DNA of 64,000 bases from Azomonas tarimensis (GCF_042648805.1 NZ_JBHRXZ010000017.1:1-64000), one strand, 5' to 3'; shown: positions 27,774-36,645, counted from the stretch's first letter. Numbers and translations: made by a program. Notes: generated by a model from the letters alone, not told the origin.

Positions 27774-28030
27774 CCGATGTGATCCAGTGGCGAGTGTTCC
27801 ATGCCCATCCGCCGATGCCAGTCATGGAAGCGCTCGTAGAGTTCGGGCATCAGCTCCAGGGTGTACCAGGCCGCGGGGTTGGGCACGCCCAGCGACTCGG
27901 CGAACACCAGGAGCATGAACAGGTCCTCTTCGTCGCGCCTGGCACGGGCGAAAGTGCGCCGATAGGGGGCCACGTAAAACTCGCGCAGTCCATCGGACAG
28001 CCGCTCGAAGAGCGGCTTGGGCTCGGTCAC
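27764..28030 (-). CDS. Cory-CC-star protein (small, Cys-Cys at the C-terminus)
   Basis: An 88-residue cytosolic-looking protein ending ...DHIGCC followed at once by the stop, the hallmark of the family. The N-terminal half is basic and aromatic (REFYVAPYRRTFARARRD), then comes a region with ESLGVPNPAAWYTLELMPELY. The family is found near CstA and ArsA-type ATPases. GTG 28030 overlaps the stop of cstA (GTGA), and its end overlaps the ATPase start by 10 bases, so all three are translated together. Terminal paired cysteines suggest thiol redox or metal binding. Function is unproven. Confidence 0.85.
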   Translation of the reverse strand: MTEPKPLFERLSDGLREFYVAPYRRTFARARRDEEDLFMLLVFAESLGVPNPAAWYTLELMPELYERFHDWHRRMGMEHSPLDHIGCC

Positions 28031-29709
28031 GGCAGTGGCTCTTCGGTGGTGGCGTCAACCGACGGGTCACGGCCGCGACGCATGGCGCCCACCGCCTCGT
28101 AGGTCACCCAGAGCGCAGCGATCAGGATGATCACGTCCAGCACCAGCAGGAACCAGTTCTCGTCCCGGTAGAACTGGCCCATCTGCACCAGCAGCGCCAG
28201 GATCGACATGCTCAGCAGGAAGATCAGCGGCACGATGGTGTAGATCGCCGGGCGGCCCTTCTTGATCAGGATCACCGTGATGATCGACAGGGTCAGGCCC
28301 GCCAGCAGCTGGTTGGTGGTGCCGAACAGCGGCCAGATCAGCATGCCGCCGGTGCCGTCGGCACCCGCGCCGAAGGCCAGCGCCATGCACACCGCCACGG
28401 CAATGAGCGTGCCGACCAGGGTGCCCGGACGCATGCCCACCAGTTCACCGGCTTCCTGGATGACGAAGCGCTGCAGGCGCAAGCCGGTGTCCATGGTGGT
28501 GCCGGCGAACAGAATGGCCATGGTCGCCAGGACCGTGGCGCCCAAGTCGGCCGGCAGACCCAGGCCGTTGGCCAGCAACGTGCCACCGCCGGAGACGAAG
28601 GCGTTCACACCGCCGGCACCGAAGCGGGTGTAGACCTCCTGCCAGTCCACCAGGGTGGCGAAGCCGGCGGTGCAGCAGATGATCGCTGCCAGCGCCAGCA
28701 TGCCTTCGCCGACGGCGCCGAAGTAACCGACGAAGCGGGCGTCGGTTTCCTTGTCCAGCTGTTTGGAGGTGGTTCCGGAGGCCACCAGGCCATGGAACCC
28801 GGAGATGGCGCCGCAGGCGATGGTGACGAACAGCAAGGGCACCAGGCTCGGACTGCCCTCGGGCACGTCGGTGTTGAACGCCGGAGCGACGATCTCCGGC
28901 GCGCCGAACAGGACCGCCAGATACAGCAGGCCGAGGCCGACGAAGAGTTGCATGCCATTGATGTAGTCACGCGGCTGCAGTAGCACCCACACCGGCAGCA
29001 GCGAGGCGATGGCAGCGTAGACGAACAACAGCAGGATCCAGAACGCGCGCGCCGACAGGCCCAGCACGGTTTCCGGCAACACGATGGGGACCTGGTTGCC
29101 GAGCAGGATCAGCAGGTAGAGCACGATCACTCCGCCCACCGAAGGCCAGAGCAGGCTCATCTTGTAGCGGTAGAACAGTTGGCCGATCACCAGGGCGACG
29201 ATGATTGCGCCCCATACCGGAATCACCGACGTGGGTGTTGAGATCAGGAGGCTGGAGATCACGGCGGCGAAGGCACCGTTGACCATCAGCAGCACCAGGA
29301 AGATCACCACCAGGAACAGGCTGCGCCCGCGATGCCCGATCAGCCTGCCGCTGAGCATGCCGATCGACTGACCACGGTTGCGTGCACTGGCCCAGAGCGC
29401 ACCGAAGTCATGTACGCCGGCGAAGAAGATGGTGCCGAAGATGACCCAGAGAAAGGCCGGGCCCCAGCCCCAGATCACCGCGATGGCGGGGCCGACGATG
29501 GGCGCGGCGCCTGCCACCGAGGTGAAGTGGTGACCCCAGAGGACGAAACGGTTGGTCGGCACGTAGTCGACGCCGTCGCGCATGGTGTGGGCGGGGGTTC
29601 GGTAGTTGGGATCGAGCTGGTAGATCTTTTCGGCGATGAACTTGGAGTAGAACACGTAGCCGAGCGACATCGCGATCAGTCCGACCAGCATCAACAGGAT
29701 CGAGCTCAT
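28027..29709 (-). CDS. cstA: Carbon starvation protein CstA family transporter
   Basis: A 560-residue inner-membrane protein with many helices, close to CstA/BtsT peptide/pyruvate transporters. N-terminal motifs DYVPTNRFVLWGHHFTSVAG and GPAIAVIWGWGPAFLW are characteristic, as is SGTTSKQLDKETDARFVGY in the middle and WPLFGTTNQLLAGL near the C-terminus. It is shorter than E. coli CstA (about 700 residues) but comparable to the shorter branch. ATG 29709 has GAGGAAT upstream. It leads an operon with cory-CC-star and an ArsA-type ATPase. In enterics the family imports pyruvate or peptides during starvation. Confidence 0.92.
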   Translation of the reverse strand: MSSILLMLVGLIAMSLGYVFYSKFIAEKIYQLDPNYRTPAHTMRDGVDYVPTNRFVLWGHHFTSVAGAAPIVGPAIAVIWGWGPAFLWVIFGTIFFAGVHDFGALWASARNRGQSIGMLSGRLIGHRGRSLFLVVIFLVLLMVNGAFAAVISSLLISTPTSVIPVWGAIIVALVIGQLFYRYKMSLLWPSVGGVIVLYLLILLGNQVPIVLPETVLGLSARAFWILLLFVYAAIASLLPVWVLLQPRDYINGMQLFVGLGLLYLAVLFGAPEIVAPAFNTDVPEGSPSLVPLLFVTIACGAISGFHGLVASGTTSKQLDKETDARFVGYFGAVGEGMLALAAIICCTAGFATLVDWQEVYTRFGAGGVNAFVSGGGTLLANGLGLPADLGATVLATMAILFAGTTMDTGLRLQRFVIQEAGELVGMRPGTLVGTLIAVAVCMALAFGAGADGTGGMLIWPLFGTTNQLLAGLTLSIITVILIKKGRPAIYTIVPLIFLLSMSILALLVQMGQFYRDENWFLLVLDVIILIAALWVTYEAVGAMRRGRDPSVDATTEEPLP

Positions 29710-29941
29710 AGGGTGATTCCTCGAACGGCGGCCGCAGCCTTGGCAAGGCATGACTGCGGGCGGGTGCATCCCTGGGTATTGTGATTGTTATCCCGTGGTG
29801 TCACGCGTTCCGGCGTGAACCGCAGCGGTAGACCGGTAGCCGTGGCAGCCGGTTCCGCATGCCCAAGCGTAGCCTAATCGCGCCTCAAGCGAAGACGAAA
29901 GGCGTTCGCCGTCTTGAAGCAGAGAGCGCCCGACGCGGCGG

Positions 29942-30424
29942 CTAGTAACCCTGGATGACGTGCAGGCTCTGGCCGTCGCCGCGCTGGATGATCGCGCTGC
30001 TCAGCTGATCGCCGTTCTGCTCGATGCTGGCGTCATTGCCGGTGCCTTGCTGGACGATGCCGGCCTGGTTGCCACGGCCGGCCTGGATGATGGCCGCGTG
30101 ATTACCGTAGCCCTGTTGCTCGATGATCGCCAGATGGTCGCTGCCCTGTTGCAGGATGAAGGCTTCGTGATCGCTACCCAGCTGGACGATATTGCCGAGC
30201 AGGCCCTGTCCGCGCTGCTCGATGATGGCGCGGTTACCGTCGCCTTCCTGATCGATCCGTGCCTGCTGGCCATCGGGCAGCGACACCACCCACTCGGCTG
30301 GAAACTCGCCACTGAGATTCACCGGGCCGTCCATCAGGTCCGCATTGTCGAGCAGGTCGGCAGCGTTGGCCTGGGTAGCGAGAGCGGTCAGCAGGGTGGC
30401 GATGAGAAGGGTCGGGCGATTCAT
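29942..30424 (-). CDS. Curlin repeat protein (CsgA/CsgB-like), sole curlin of the operon
   Basis: 160 residues: signal peptide (cleavage near QANA/AD), a 35-residue non-repeat N-terminal region, then ten [IV]xQxG-type strands starting at residues 57, 68, 79, 90, 101, 112, 123, 134, 145 and 156. The period is exactly 11, equal to five curlin repeats of two strands each. The last strand is VIQGY, which ends the protein as in CsgB-type subunits. It would be secreted through CsgG and form or nucleate amyloid fibres. It lies downstream of csgDEFG on the same strand. No second curlin gene (major versus minor subunit) occurs beside it, and CsgC is absent. Confidence 0.85.
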   Translation of the reverse strand: MNRPTLLIATLLTALATQANAADLLDNADLMDGPVNLSGEFPAEWVVSLPDGQQARIDQEGDGNRAIIEQRGQGLLGNIVQLGSDHEAFILQQGSDHLAIIEQQGYGNHAAIIQAGRGNQAGIVQQGTGNDASIEQNGDQLSSAIIQRGDGQSLHVIQGY

Positions 30425-30508
30425 GGCGGCGTCCTCGCGGGGGTGTTCCGCTTACGACAAGCAGACCGGCGCGATGATCACCTCATCGGACGAAACAGTC
30501 ACCTTGGA

Positions 30509-31351
30509 CTATTTCACCACCGGCGCCTTGCTCAGGTACTTGCCCAGCGAGGTCTGATCCAACGCCTGGCCATCGGCGATTCGCCACAGGTTGCGCTCCA
30601 CGCCCTGGGCCACCAGATGCGCCACCGCGGCCTCGATTGCCGAGAGTACGCACAGCTGGGCGGGCTCGTTGGTGGTGTAGCCCGCTTCCAGTTCGAGCAG
30701 GTCCTGATAGGCGACGAAACGGAACACGCTGGCGCTGCGGGCCACCGAGTAGATGGTCTTGCTGGTCATCACGTTGGCCAGCACCTGGCTGGTGCGCACG
30801 TCGACCGCGCGCAGATTCACGGTGACCTGGTCGACCCGGTATTCGTGGCTGGCGCCGATGCCAAGATAGCGGGCACCTTCGCCGCCGGTGCGGACGTTGC
30901 TGTCGTAGCCGACGATGTTGCCTTCGAGCAGCAGATTGGCCGCCAGCAGCCCCGGCAGCTCGTCCTGGATATTCTCGGCGACCTCCGGCTTGTTCTGCGC
31001 GGCGCGGATGATCTTGCGCTCGGTGAGCAGGTTGTGCAGCCCTTCGCGCTCGAGCACGACGAACCAGCCGCTGGCCTGCAGGGCGTCCACCAGCATGCTG
31101 GCGGCACCCTGGGTCACCGCGGTGGAGAACGAGCTGGCCGGGCCTGGCTTGTACTGTCCGCTCTGGTCGCGAAAGCCGTACACCGCGGCGATCAACCGGC
31201 CGCTGGGGCGGGGCAGGTCGAGGAGGTCCTGATAGGTGGAAGTGCGCGGTGTCAGGGTTGGCATGTCGCGCTGCTGCGCGGGCATGGGTTCGCGCAATGC
31301 GCAACCGGCCGTGAGCATCACCGCAAGGGCTACGCAGGGCATCCTTAGCAT
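30509..31351 (-). CDS. csgG: Curli secretion channel lipoprotein CsgG
   Basis: 280 residues, lipobox LTAGC (Cys17), as for the outer-membrane export pore of curli subunits. The core contains GRLIAAVYGFRDQSGQYKP and SSFSTAVTQGAASML, which are strongly conserved in CsgG and line the pore; FVVLEREGLHNLLTERKIIRA is another hallmark. CsgG forms a nonameric channel fed by periplasmic CsgE and coupled to CsgF. It lies 20 bases after csgF and 84 before the curlin gene in the same direction. Confidence 0.95.
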   Translation of the reverse strand: MLRMPCVALAVMLTAGCALREPMPAQQRDMPTLTPRTSTYQDLLDLPRPSGRLIAAVYGFRDQSGQYKPGPASSFSTAVTQGAASMLVDALQASGWFVVLEREGLHNLLTERKIIRAAQNKPEVAENIQDELPGLLAANLLLEGNIVGYDSNVRTGGEGARYLGIGASHEYRVDQVTVNLRAVDVRTSQVLANVMTSKTIYSVARSASVFRFVAYQDLLELEAGYTTNEPAQLCVLSAIEAAVAHLVAQGVERNLWRIADGQALDQTSLGKYLSKAPVVK

Positions 31352-31371
31352 GATTCTTGTCGTTCCTGGTT

Positions 31372-31776
31372 TCAGAAGCCCTGGCCGAGGCCATCGATGA
31401 CGATCTGGGATCGCTCGCCGGTCAGCCGGTCAGTGATGTCGACGGTGAGGAAGCCATCGCTGTCGAGGATGTTGATGACGAAGGCGTCTGTGGTCAGCGA
31501 GCCGGCATTGCCATCGCTGATGTTCGAGAGCAACTGCGACAGCAGGCGCGATTCGAGCTGGCTGGTGAAGCGCTCCAGCGCCGACTGATTGCGCAGCAGC
31601 GAGCGCGCGTTGGGGTTTTCGTGATCGTTCTGCGCCTGGGCATTGCCCAGCAGCCAGCCGCCGTTGAGCGGGTTGCCGCCAAACGACGGGTTGACCGGCT
31701 GGTAGACCAGTTCGCTGGCGTGGAGCGTGCCGGCCAGGCAGAGCCCCGCCAGCATCAGGGGCATCGAGCGCGTCAT
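31372..31776 (-). CDS. csgF: Curli assembly protein CsgF
   Basis: 134 residues with a signal peptide ending in LHA/SELVY. The mature N-terminus ELVYQPVNPSFGGNPLNG is the near-invariant CsgF signature that binds inside the CsgG pore. The remaining part is acidic and Gln/Asn-rich with a C-terminal hydrophobic region. CsgF localises to the cell surface and helps nucleation. ATG 31776 overlaps the stop of csgE by 4 bases. Confidence 0.94.
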   Translation of the reverse strand: MTRSMPLMLAGLCLAGTLHASELVYQPVNPSFGGNPLNGGWLLGNAQAQNDHENPNARSLLRNQSALERFTSQLESRLLSQLLSNISDGNAGSLTTDAFVINILDSDGFLTVDITDRLTGERSQIVIDGLGQGF

Positions 31777-32210
31777 AGTTCGTCCCTTTCCAGGTCGTGG
31801 GTGTCTTGCAGCAGGGCCTGCAGGCGGAGGCGACTCAGCTCTTCCAAAACCTGCGTCACCGCCGGCCGGGCGATCTCCTCGATCTGTGAGACGTTGGGCT
31901 GGAGAAAACGCCGATAGAGGATCTGGTTGCCATATTCGACCCAGACGAGGCTGCCCCAACGGGCCGAGGGCCGCTCGCGCACCACCAGATGGAAAGTCAT
32001 GCCGCTCAGATCCTGCAGGCCCATGCTCAGCTGGCGATGGAATTCGTAGCCGAACCGGCTGATGGTGTTGTCGATCACCAGGCCGGAAAGCTCGGCTTCC
32101 AGGCTGGCGCCGGTGTCTTCGTGCAGTTGCGCTTCCAGTGCCACCTGTTCGCTGGCCGCCAGCGGCCCGGCGAGCACCAGGCCGAGGAGGAGCGGCGTCA
32201 GGCGTTGCAA
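31773..32210 (-). CDS. csgE: Curli secretion adaptor CsgE (TTG start)
   Basis: 145 residues with signal peptide LLLGLVLAGPLAAS and the CsgE core, including GLVIDNTISRFGYEFHRQ and VWVEYGNQILYRRFL. CsgE is a periplasmic nonamer that caps CsgG and selects substrates. The start is taken as TTG 32210 because it is the first in-frame codon giving a full signal peptide and it overlaps the csgD stop by 13 bases. No ATG or GTG suits. The ribosome site upstream is poor, consistent with translational coupling to csgD and possibly low expression. Confidence 0.9.
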   Translation of the reverse strand: MQRLTPLLLGLVLAGPLAASEQVALEAQLHEDTGASLEAELSGLVIDNTISRFGYEFHRQLSMGLQDLSGMTFHLVVRERPSARWGSLVWVEYGNQILYRRFLQPNVSQIEEIARPAVTQVLEELSRLRLQALLQDTHDLERDEL

Positions 32211-32854
32211 GGCTCTGGCCAGTCGAGGTGGTTACGCAGCAGGAAGGCGGCTTCGGCGCGGTTGGAAGCGCCGATCTTGCGCAGCAGGTTGTGCACGTGG
32301 CTCTTGATGGTGTGCGGGCTGAGGTTCAGCTGGGCAGCGATCTCGGCGTTAGACAGCCCCTTGCTGGCAAGGCTGAGAATCTCGCGCTCGCGCAGGGTGA
32401 GACTTGCCTTGTTCGCCGAGACCTGCCGCATCTGTCGCAGTTGGCCCAGCAGGCGCTCCATCAGCGGGCGCGGCAGCCAGTCGCCGCCTTCGAGCAGGAC
32501 CTGGATGCCGGCCAGCAGTTGTTCACGGGTGGCGTTGCTGTAGAACACGCCGTTGATGATCGGATGCTTGTCCACCAGCCATTCGGCCTCGCCTTCGGCA
32601 ATGTTCACCAGGGCGATGGGGGTCTGCTCACCACATTGGGTGATGAATTCCGAGAGTGCCTCGGCTGGCGCGTAGCCGGCATCGAGCAGCCACAGCTGGC
32701 TGGCCGGCGGTGGTGAATCGAGCCGGGCGATGGAGAGCTGGTGAAAGCCGTGTTCGCCGAGAAAGTGCTTGAAGAACAGCCCCAGTAGTTCATTACCGGT
32801 GAGCAAGGTGATATGGGAGGGGGAGTTTTCCGGGAGCTTCGCGTTCGCGTCCAT
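32198..32854 (-). CDS. csgD: LuxR-family curli regulator CsgD
   Basis: 218 residues. The N-terminal half is a degenerate receiver-like domain without the phospho-acceptor Asp pattern. The C-terminal 65 residues carry a LuxR HTH (LTLREREILSLASKGLSNAEIAAQLNLS, shortened here). In enterobacteria CsgD activates the curli subunit genes; here it leads the same transcription unit as csgEFG and the curlin gene, so it may autoregulate. Start ATG 32854. The 205-bp region up to the divergent OPT gene must hold its promoter. Confidence 0.88.
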   Translation of the reverse strand: MDANAKLPENSPSHITLLTGNELLGLFFKHFLGEHGFHQLSIARLDSPPPASQLWLLDAGYAPAEALSEFITQCGEQTPIALVNIAEGEAEWLVDKHPIINGVFYSNATREQLLAGIQVLLEGGDWLPRPLMERLLGQLRQMRQVSANKASLTLREREILSLASKGLSNAEIAAQLNLSPHTIKSHVHNLLRKIGASNRAEAAFLLRNHLDWPEPCNA

Positions 32855-33059
32855 GACTCAGCGCCTTCTAGGTGGTTGTCGCTCGGGATTGTGTCGACTA
32901 CAAGCGACCCGAAGGTTCCGTATTAGTTCCTCTCATGGGCCGTCCATCCGAGGAGCGGTCGGTTGATGCCTACGTTGCCGGGAGGCTCTGGAACGGCCCT
33001 CTCGACTTCCTGTGCAGAGCGTCTAAGGTTCTCCGAACGCTTGTCAGAAATCGGTGCCC

Positions 33060-34760
33060 ATGACGCCTTCCCGCGAGCTGACCCTGCGTGCCCTGCTGAC
33101 CGGGCTAGTGCTCGGTGCCCTGCTGACTCCGGCGAATCTCTATGCGGGGCTGAAGATCGGCTGGTCCTTCAATATGTCGATCATCGCCCTGCTGGTGGGC
33201 TACACGCTCTGGCAGAGCCTGTCCGGCGCCTTCGGCCTGCCACGCTGGGCAATCCACGAGAGCAATATCACCCAGACCAGCGCCTCTTCGGCTGCCTCGA
33301 TCATCTCCGGCGGGCTGGTGGCACCCATCCCGGCCTACACTCTGCTGACCGGCGAGCAACTGCCGCTGCCGGCGCTGGTGGCCTGGGTGTTCTCGGTGAG
33401 TTTTCTCGGAGTGTGGGTGGCCTGGTATCTGCGGCGCGGGCTGGTGGTCGACGACGGGCTGCGTTTTCCCGAAGGCATGGCCACCCTGGAAACACTGCAG
33501 CAGATCTATGGTCATGGCCGCGAAGCGCTGCAGCGGCTGCGGGTGCTGGCTGGTGCGGCGATGCTTGCGGCGCTGGCCAAGGGGCTGGACATCCTTCTGG
33601 CATTGCCGCGCTGGGCGCCCACTCCTGCGCTGGAGCGGCTGACCTTCAATCTGGAGCCGTCACTCTTGCTGGTGGGGTTCGGCGGCATCATCGGCCTGCG
33701 GGTCGGCTTGTCGCTGGTGCTTGGTGCCGCCCTGGCCTGGGGTCTGCTGGCCCCCTGGGTAATCGACCAAGGCTGGGTGACCCTGGCGGCCGACGCACGG
33801 GGCCCGCAGTTTGCAGTGCTGATCGAGTGGCTGCTGTGGCCCGGCGTGAGCCTGATGGTCTGCGCCACTCTCACCAGTCTGGCGATTCGGCTGGCTCGCC
33901 TGCAGCGCGTCAGGCCCGCCTCCGGCGGGGCGCCTGCAGCGATGGGATGGCCCTGGCTGGGGCTGCTGGGGCTGGGCCTGGCCGGTACGCTGGTGGTGCT
34001 GCTGCAAGTCATGCTGTTCGGCATCTCGCCCCTGCTGGCGCTGCTGTCGATCCCGCTGGCAGTGCTGCTGGCGATGGTCGCCGCGCGGGTGGTCGGCGCT
34101 ACCGGCATACCGCCGATCGGCGCCGTCGGCCAGGTGTCTCAGTTGTCATTTGGCGTACTGGCACCCGGTCAGGTGCCGATCAACCTGATGGCGGCGAATA
34201 CCGCCGGCGGCGCTGCGGGGCAGTGCGCCGATCTGCTCAATGACTTCAAGGTGGGCCATGCCATCGGTGCGTCACCGTCGCGCCAGTTGCTGGCCCAGTG
34301 CCTGGGCATCGCGGTCGGCAGCCTGGTCGGGGCGCTGGCCTACCGCGCTCTGATCCCCGATCCACAGGCAATGCTGATCACCGCCGAGTGGCCGGCCCCA
34401 GCGGTGGCGACCTGGCGCGCCGTGGCCGAAGCGCTGACCCTCGGGCTCGATGCGCTGGCCCCTGAGATCCGCTGGGCAATGCTGGCCGGTGGCTTGGCCG
34501 GGCTGCTGCTCGGTGCGCTGGAGGCGCTGCTGCCGTTGCGCGGGCTGCGCTGGCTGCCAAGCTCGGCGGCACTGGGGCTGGCCTTCATCATTCCTGCCTC
34601 GATTTCCCTGACGATGGCCTTTGGCGCAGGGCTCGCCTGGCTGTTCGCCGCACGTTGGCGCAGCCTGGCCGAACGCTTCGTGATTGTCGCTGCCGCCGGG
34701 CTGGTGGCCGGCGAGAGCATGACCGGAGTGGCCGCCGCGCTCTGGCAATTGCTGCGCTGA
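33060..34760 (+). CDS. OPT family oligopeptide/siderophore transporter
   Basis: A 566-residue membrane protein of about 14-16 helices. The OPT hallmark segments are NLYAGLKIGWSFNMSI near the N-terminus, ITQTSASSAASI with the alternating Ser pattern, and TGIPPIGAVGQVSQL in the middle. OPT proteins import oligopeptides or metal complexes, driven by protons. ATG 33060 is used; GTG 33054 is in frame six bases upstream. The gene is divergent from csgD and has a 60-base gap to the AI-2E family gene downstream. It appears shorter than many OPT proteins but has both conserved halves. Confidence 0.88.
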   Translation: MTPSRELTLRALLTGLVLGALLTPANLYAGLKIGWSFNMSIIALLVGYTLWQSLSGAFGLPRWAIHESNITQTSASSAASIISGGLVAPIPAYTLLTGEQLPLPALVAWVFSVSFLGVWVAWYLRRGLVVDDGLRFPEGMATLETLQQIYGHGREALQRLRVLAGAAMLAALAKGLDILLALPRWAPTPALERLTFNLEPSLLLVGFGGIIGLRVGLSLVLGAALAWGLLAPWVIDQGWVTLAADARGPQFAVLIEWLLWPGVSLMVCATLTSLAIRLARLQRVRPASGGAPAAMGWPWLGLLGLGLAGTLVVLLQVMLFGISPLLALLSIPLAVLLAMVAARVVGATGIPPIGAVGQVSQLSFGVLAPGQVPINLMAANTAGGAAGQCADLLNDFKVGHAIGASPSRQLLAQCLGIAVGSLVGALAYRALIPDPQAMLITAEWPAPAVATWRAVAEALTLGLDALAPEIRWAMLAGGLAGLLLGALEALLPLRGLRWLPSSAALGLAFIIPASISLTMAFGAGLAWLFAARWRSLAERFVIVAAAGLVAGESMTGVAAALWQLLR

Positions 34761-34820
34761 CGGGCTGAATTTAGCGCCGCTGCGTCAGTCGTAACCGCAT
34801 AGAGCTGACGGGAGGCGTGG

Positions 34821-35873
34821 ATGGCGGGGCCACAATCGAACAAGGGTGCAGCGGTCCGCGCGCTGTCACAGACGGCGGTGGTTGCCGCTGTGGTCGTCTT
34901 CTGCCTGTTTGTCTGGGTGGCGTTCGATTTTCTGCTGATCCTCTTCGCCTCCATCCTGTTCGGGGTGTTTTTCCATGGTGTCAGCGGCTGGGTCAGCGAG
35001 AAGACGCCGATCCCGCGCAAGCTTGCCCTGGCGGGATTTATCGTCATCCTGGTGGCGATCGGTGGGTTGTTCGGCATGCTGGTCGCGCCAGGGATATCCG
35101 ATCAGATCGACGCCCTGTCGCGAACACTTCCCGAGGCGGTGGAGCGTTTGCGCGATCGGCTCGATGACTCGGAGTGGTTCAACCGCCTGATGGAGCACCG
35201 TGACCGCCTCGAGGACGCCATGCCTGACGGCGGTGTCGGCCTTGGAGTCGTGGCCTCGGTGACCGCTTCGATCATCGGTGCGCTGACCGGCTTTTTCATC
35301 GCGCTGGTGGTGGGCATCTGCCTGGCTATCTCGCCGGGCCTGTATCAGGGAGGTTTCCTGCGGCTGGTCCCGCTGAGCTACCGTGACCGTGCCCGTGAGG
35401 TGATGAACGAAACCGGCGGGACCCTCAAGTCCTGGCTGATCGCCAAGCTGTTCGAAATGATCCTGATCGGGGTGCTGACCACGCTCGGCCTCTGGCTGCT
35501 GGGCATCGAGCTGGCGCTGGTGCTCGGGCTGATCGCGGGCCTGTTGTCGTTCATTCCCAATATCGGGCCGGTCATCGCGGTAATACCGGCCCTGTTGCTG
35601 GCCTCGCTGGAGGGTGGGCGGACCATGCTCTACGTGGCCGGCCTCTATCTGCTGGTGCAGTCGATCGAAAGTTATGGCCTCACGCCCTGGCTGCAAAAAC
35701 GCATCGTCTCGGTGCCGCCGGCGATCACCGTGATCGTCCAGCTGCTGTTCGGCCTGTTCGCCGGGACCCTCGGATTGCTACTGGCGACCCCGCTTGCCGC
35801 CGTCGCGATGGTGATGACGCGAATGCTCTACGTCGAGGATGTGCTCGGCGACCACGGTGAGGGCGAGCGCTGA
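34821..35873 (+). CDS. AI-2E family transporter
   Basis: 350 residues with eight predicted membrane helices and the family signature of a large extracytoplasmic loop (about residues 90-150) followed by LVVGICLAISPGLYQGG, LLSFIPNIGPVIAVIPALLLA and a C-terminal LATPLAAVAMV. The family is named after autoinducer-2 export (TqsA), but most members have unknown substrates or act as antiporters. A GGAGG site stands before ATG 34821. It lies between OPT and two small secreted proteins; no quorum-sensing gene adjoins it. Confidence 0.9.
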   Translation: MAGPQSNKGAAVRALSQTAVVAAVVVFCLFVWVAFDFLLILFASILFGVFFHGVSGWVSEKTPIPRKLALAGFIVILVAIGGLFGMLVAPGISDQIDALSRTLPEAVERLRDRLDDSEWFNRLMEHRDRLEDAMPDGGVGLGVVASVTASIIGALTGFFIALVVGICLAISPGLYQGGFLRLVPLSYRDRAREVMNETGGTLKSWLIAKLFEMILIGVLTTLGLWLLGIELALVLGLIAGLLSFIPNIGPVIAVIPALLLASLEGGRTMLYVAGLYLLVQSIESYGLTPWLQKRIVSVPPAITVIVQLLFGLFAGTLGLLLATPLAAVAMVMTRMLYVEDVLGDHGEGER

Positions 35874-35961
35874 GCCACGAAACAATTTGCATCTGCAGAA
35901 GGGAAACCCTTGTCGGGGAGAGCTGCCCAAACAGGACACCCCAAGAGACAGGAGAACGACA

Positions 35962-36288
35962 ATGCAGATGAAGACGCTTGCAGCCCTGATGTTCACGGGA
36001 ATTCTTTCCACCAGCGCCTTTGCCGCTGGCGGCGGTACCGGTGGTACGACTGGCGCCGGCACCCCGGCAGGTGGTGGGGCAGAGACCGGCACCATGGGCA
36101 CCGGCATGGGCACCGGTACCGAAGGCACCGGCACCTACGAGACGGAGTCCGACTACGGCACCGACAACGGCACCGAGACCGGCCCTGGCGCGGCTGACCG
36201 TGCTGGACCCGCCAGCCCTGCAGGAACTCCCGGGGGTACGCCCGGCACCACTCCTGGCGGTGGCGGTGGCGGTGCAGGAGGCCGCTGA
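35962..36288 (+). CDS. Small exported Gly/Thr-rich low-complexity protein
   Basis: 108 residues: signal peptide (ALMFTGILSTSAFA), then almost only Gly, Thr, Ala, Pro, Glu and Asp, with GTGxGTGTEGTGTYET-type repeats and a terminal run of glycines ending GAGGR. No fold is expected; it should be disordered outside the cytoplasm. AGGAGA precedes ATG 35962. I do not know the family. Tandem repeats in DNA reflect the GGCACC/ACCGGC codons. A second small exported protein gene follows 48 bases later, so they form a probable operon. Confidence 0.7.
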   Translation: MQMKTLAALMFTGILSTSAFAAGGGTGGTTGAGTPAGGGAETGTMGTGMGTGTEGTGTYETESDYGTDNGTETGPGAADRAGPASPAGTPGGTPGTTPGGGGGGAGGR

Positions 36289-36336
36289 TGAGCCGGATCT
36301 CCACCCGTCGCGTTATCTAGCGCCAGGAGAATTAGC

Positions 36337-36627
36337 ATGAAGACGATGCGTCAATGGGTCGCAGCTGCCTTGGCCCTGGGCTTCAGCGCGGTGGTGCTGG
36401 CGGAGGCCAATCAGCCTGAGAAGGCCAGGACTGGCCCGCTGGACAATACCGAGCCGCGTCACGAAGCGGTGGAGCATGACCGTGACCCCCATTCGCCCCG
36501 GCGTGAAGGTGCCCCTGAACTGGGCGATCGAGAAGGCGAGGACTATCCGTCCAGCACCCTCGAGCCTGATCGGCCACCGGCACTGCCGGGTACGGGTGGC
36601 GGGCTGGGAGTGCCACAGTCCAACTAG
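36337..36627 (+). CDS. Small exported hydrophilic protein
   Basis: 96 residues with a signal peptide (VAAALALGFSAVVLA, cleavage before EANQPE). The mature part is short, charged and proline-rich (HEAVEHDRDPHSPRREG), then ends in a Gly/Pro-rich tail. A CAGGAGA-type ribosome site precedes ATG 36337. No known domain. It follows the Gly/Thr-rich secreted gene and is terminated by an 8-bp hairpin shared with serA. Confidence 0.7.
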   Translation: MKTMRQWVAAALALGFSAVVLAEANQPEKARTGPLDNTEPRHEAVEHDRDPHSPRREGAPELGDREGEDYPSSTLEPDRPPALPGTGGGLGVPQSN

Positions 36628-36645
36628 CTTGGACATCACGAAAAA

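Noticed and set aside
29710..29941. CRP/Vfr-like site upstream of cstA (TGTGA ... TGTCA)
   Set aside because: The half-sites are too far apart for a CRP dimer and the second half does not fit the consensus.
34821..35873. Autoinducer-2 exporter in a quorum-sensing locus
   Set aside because: Only the family name suggests it; no luxS or lsr-like genes are near.
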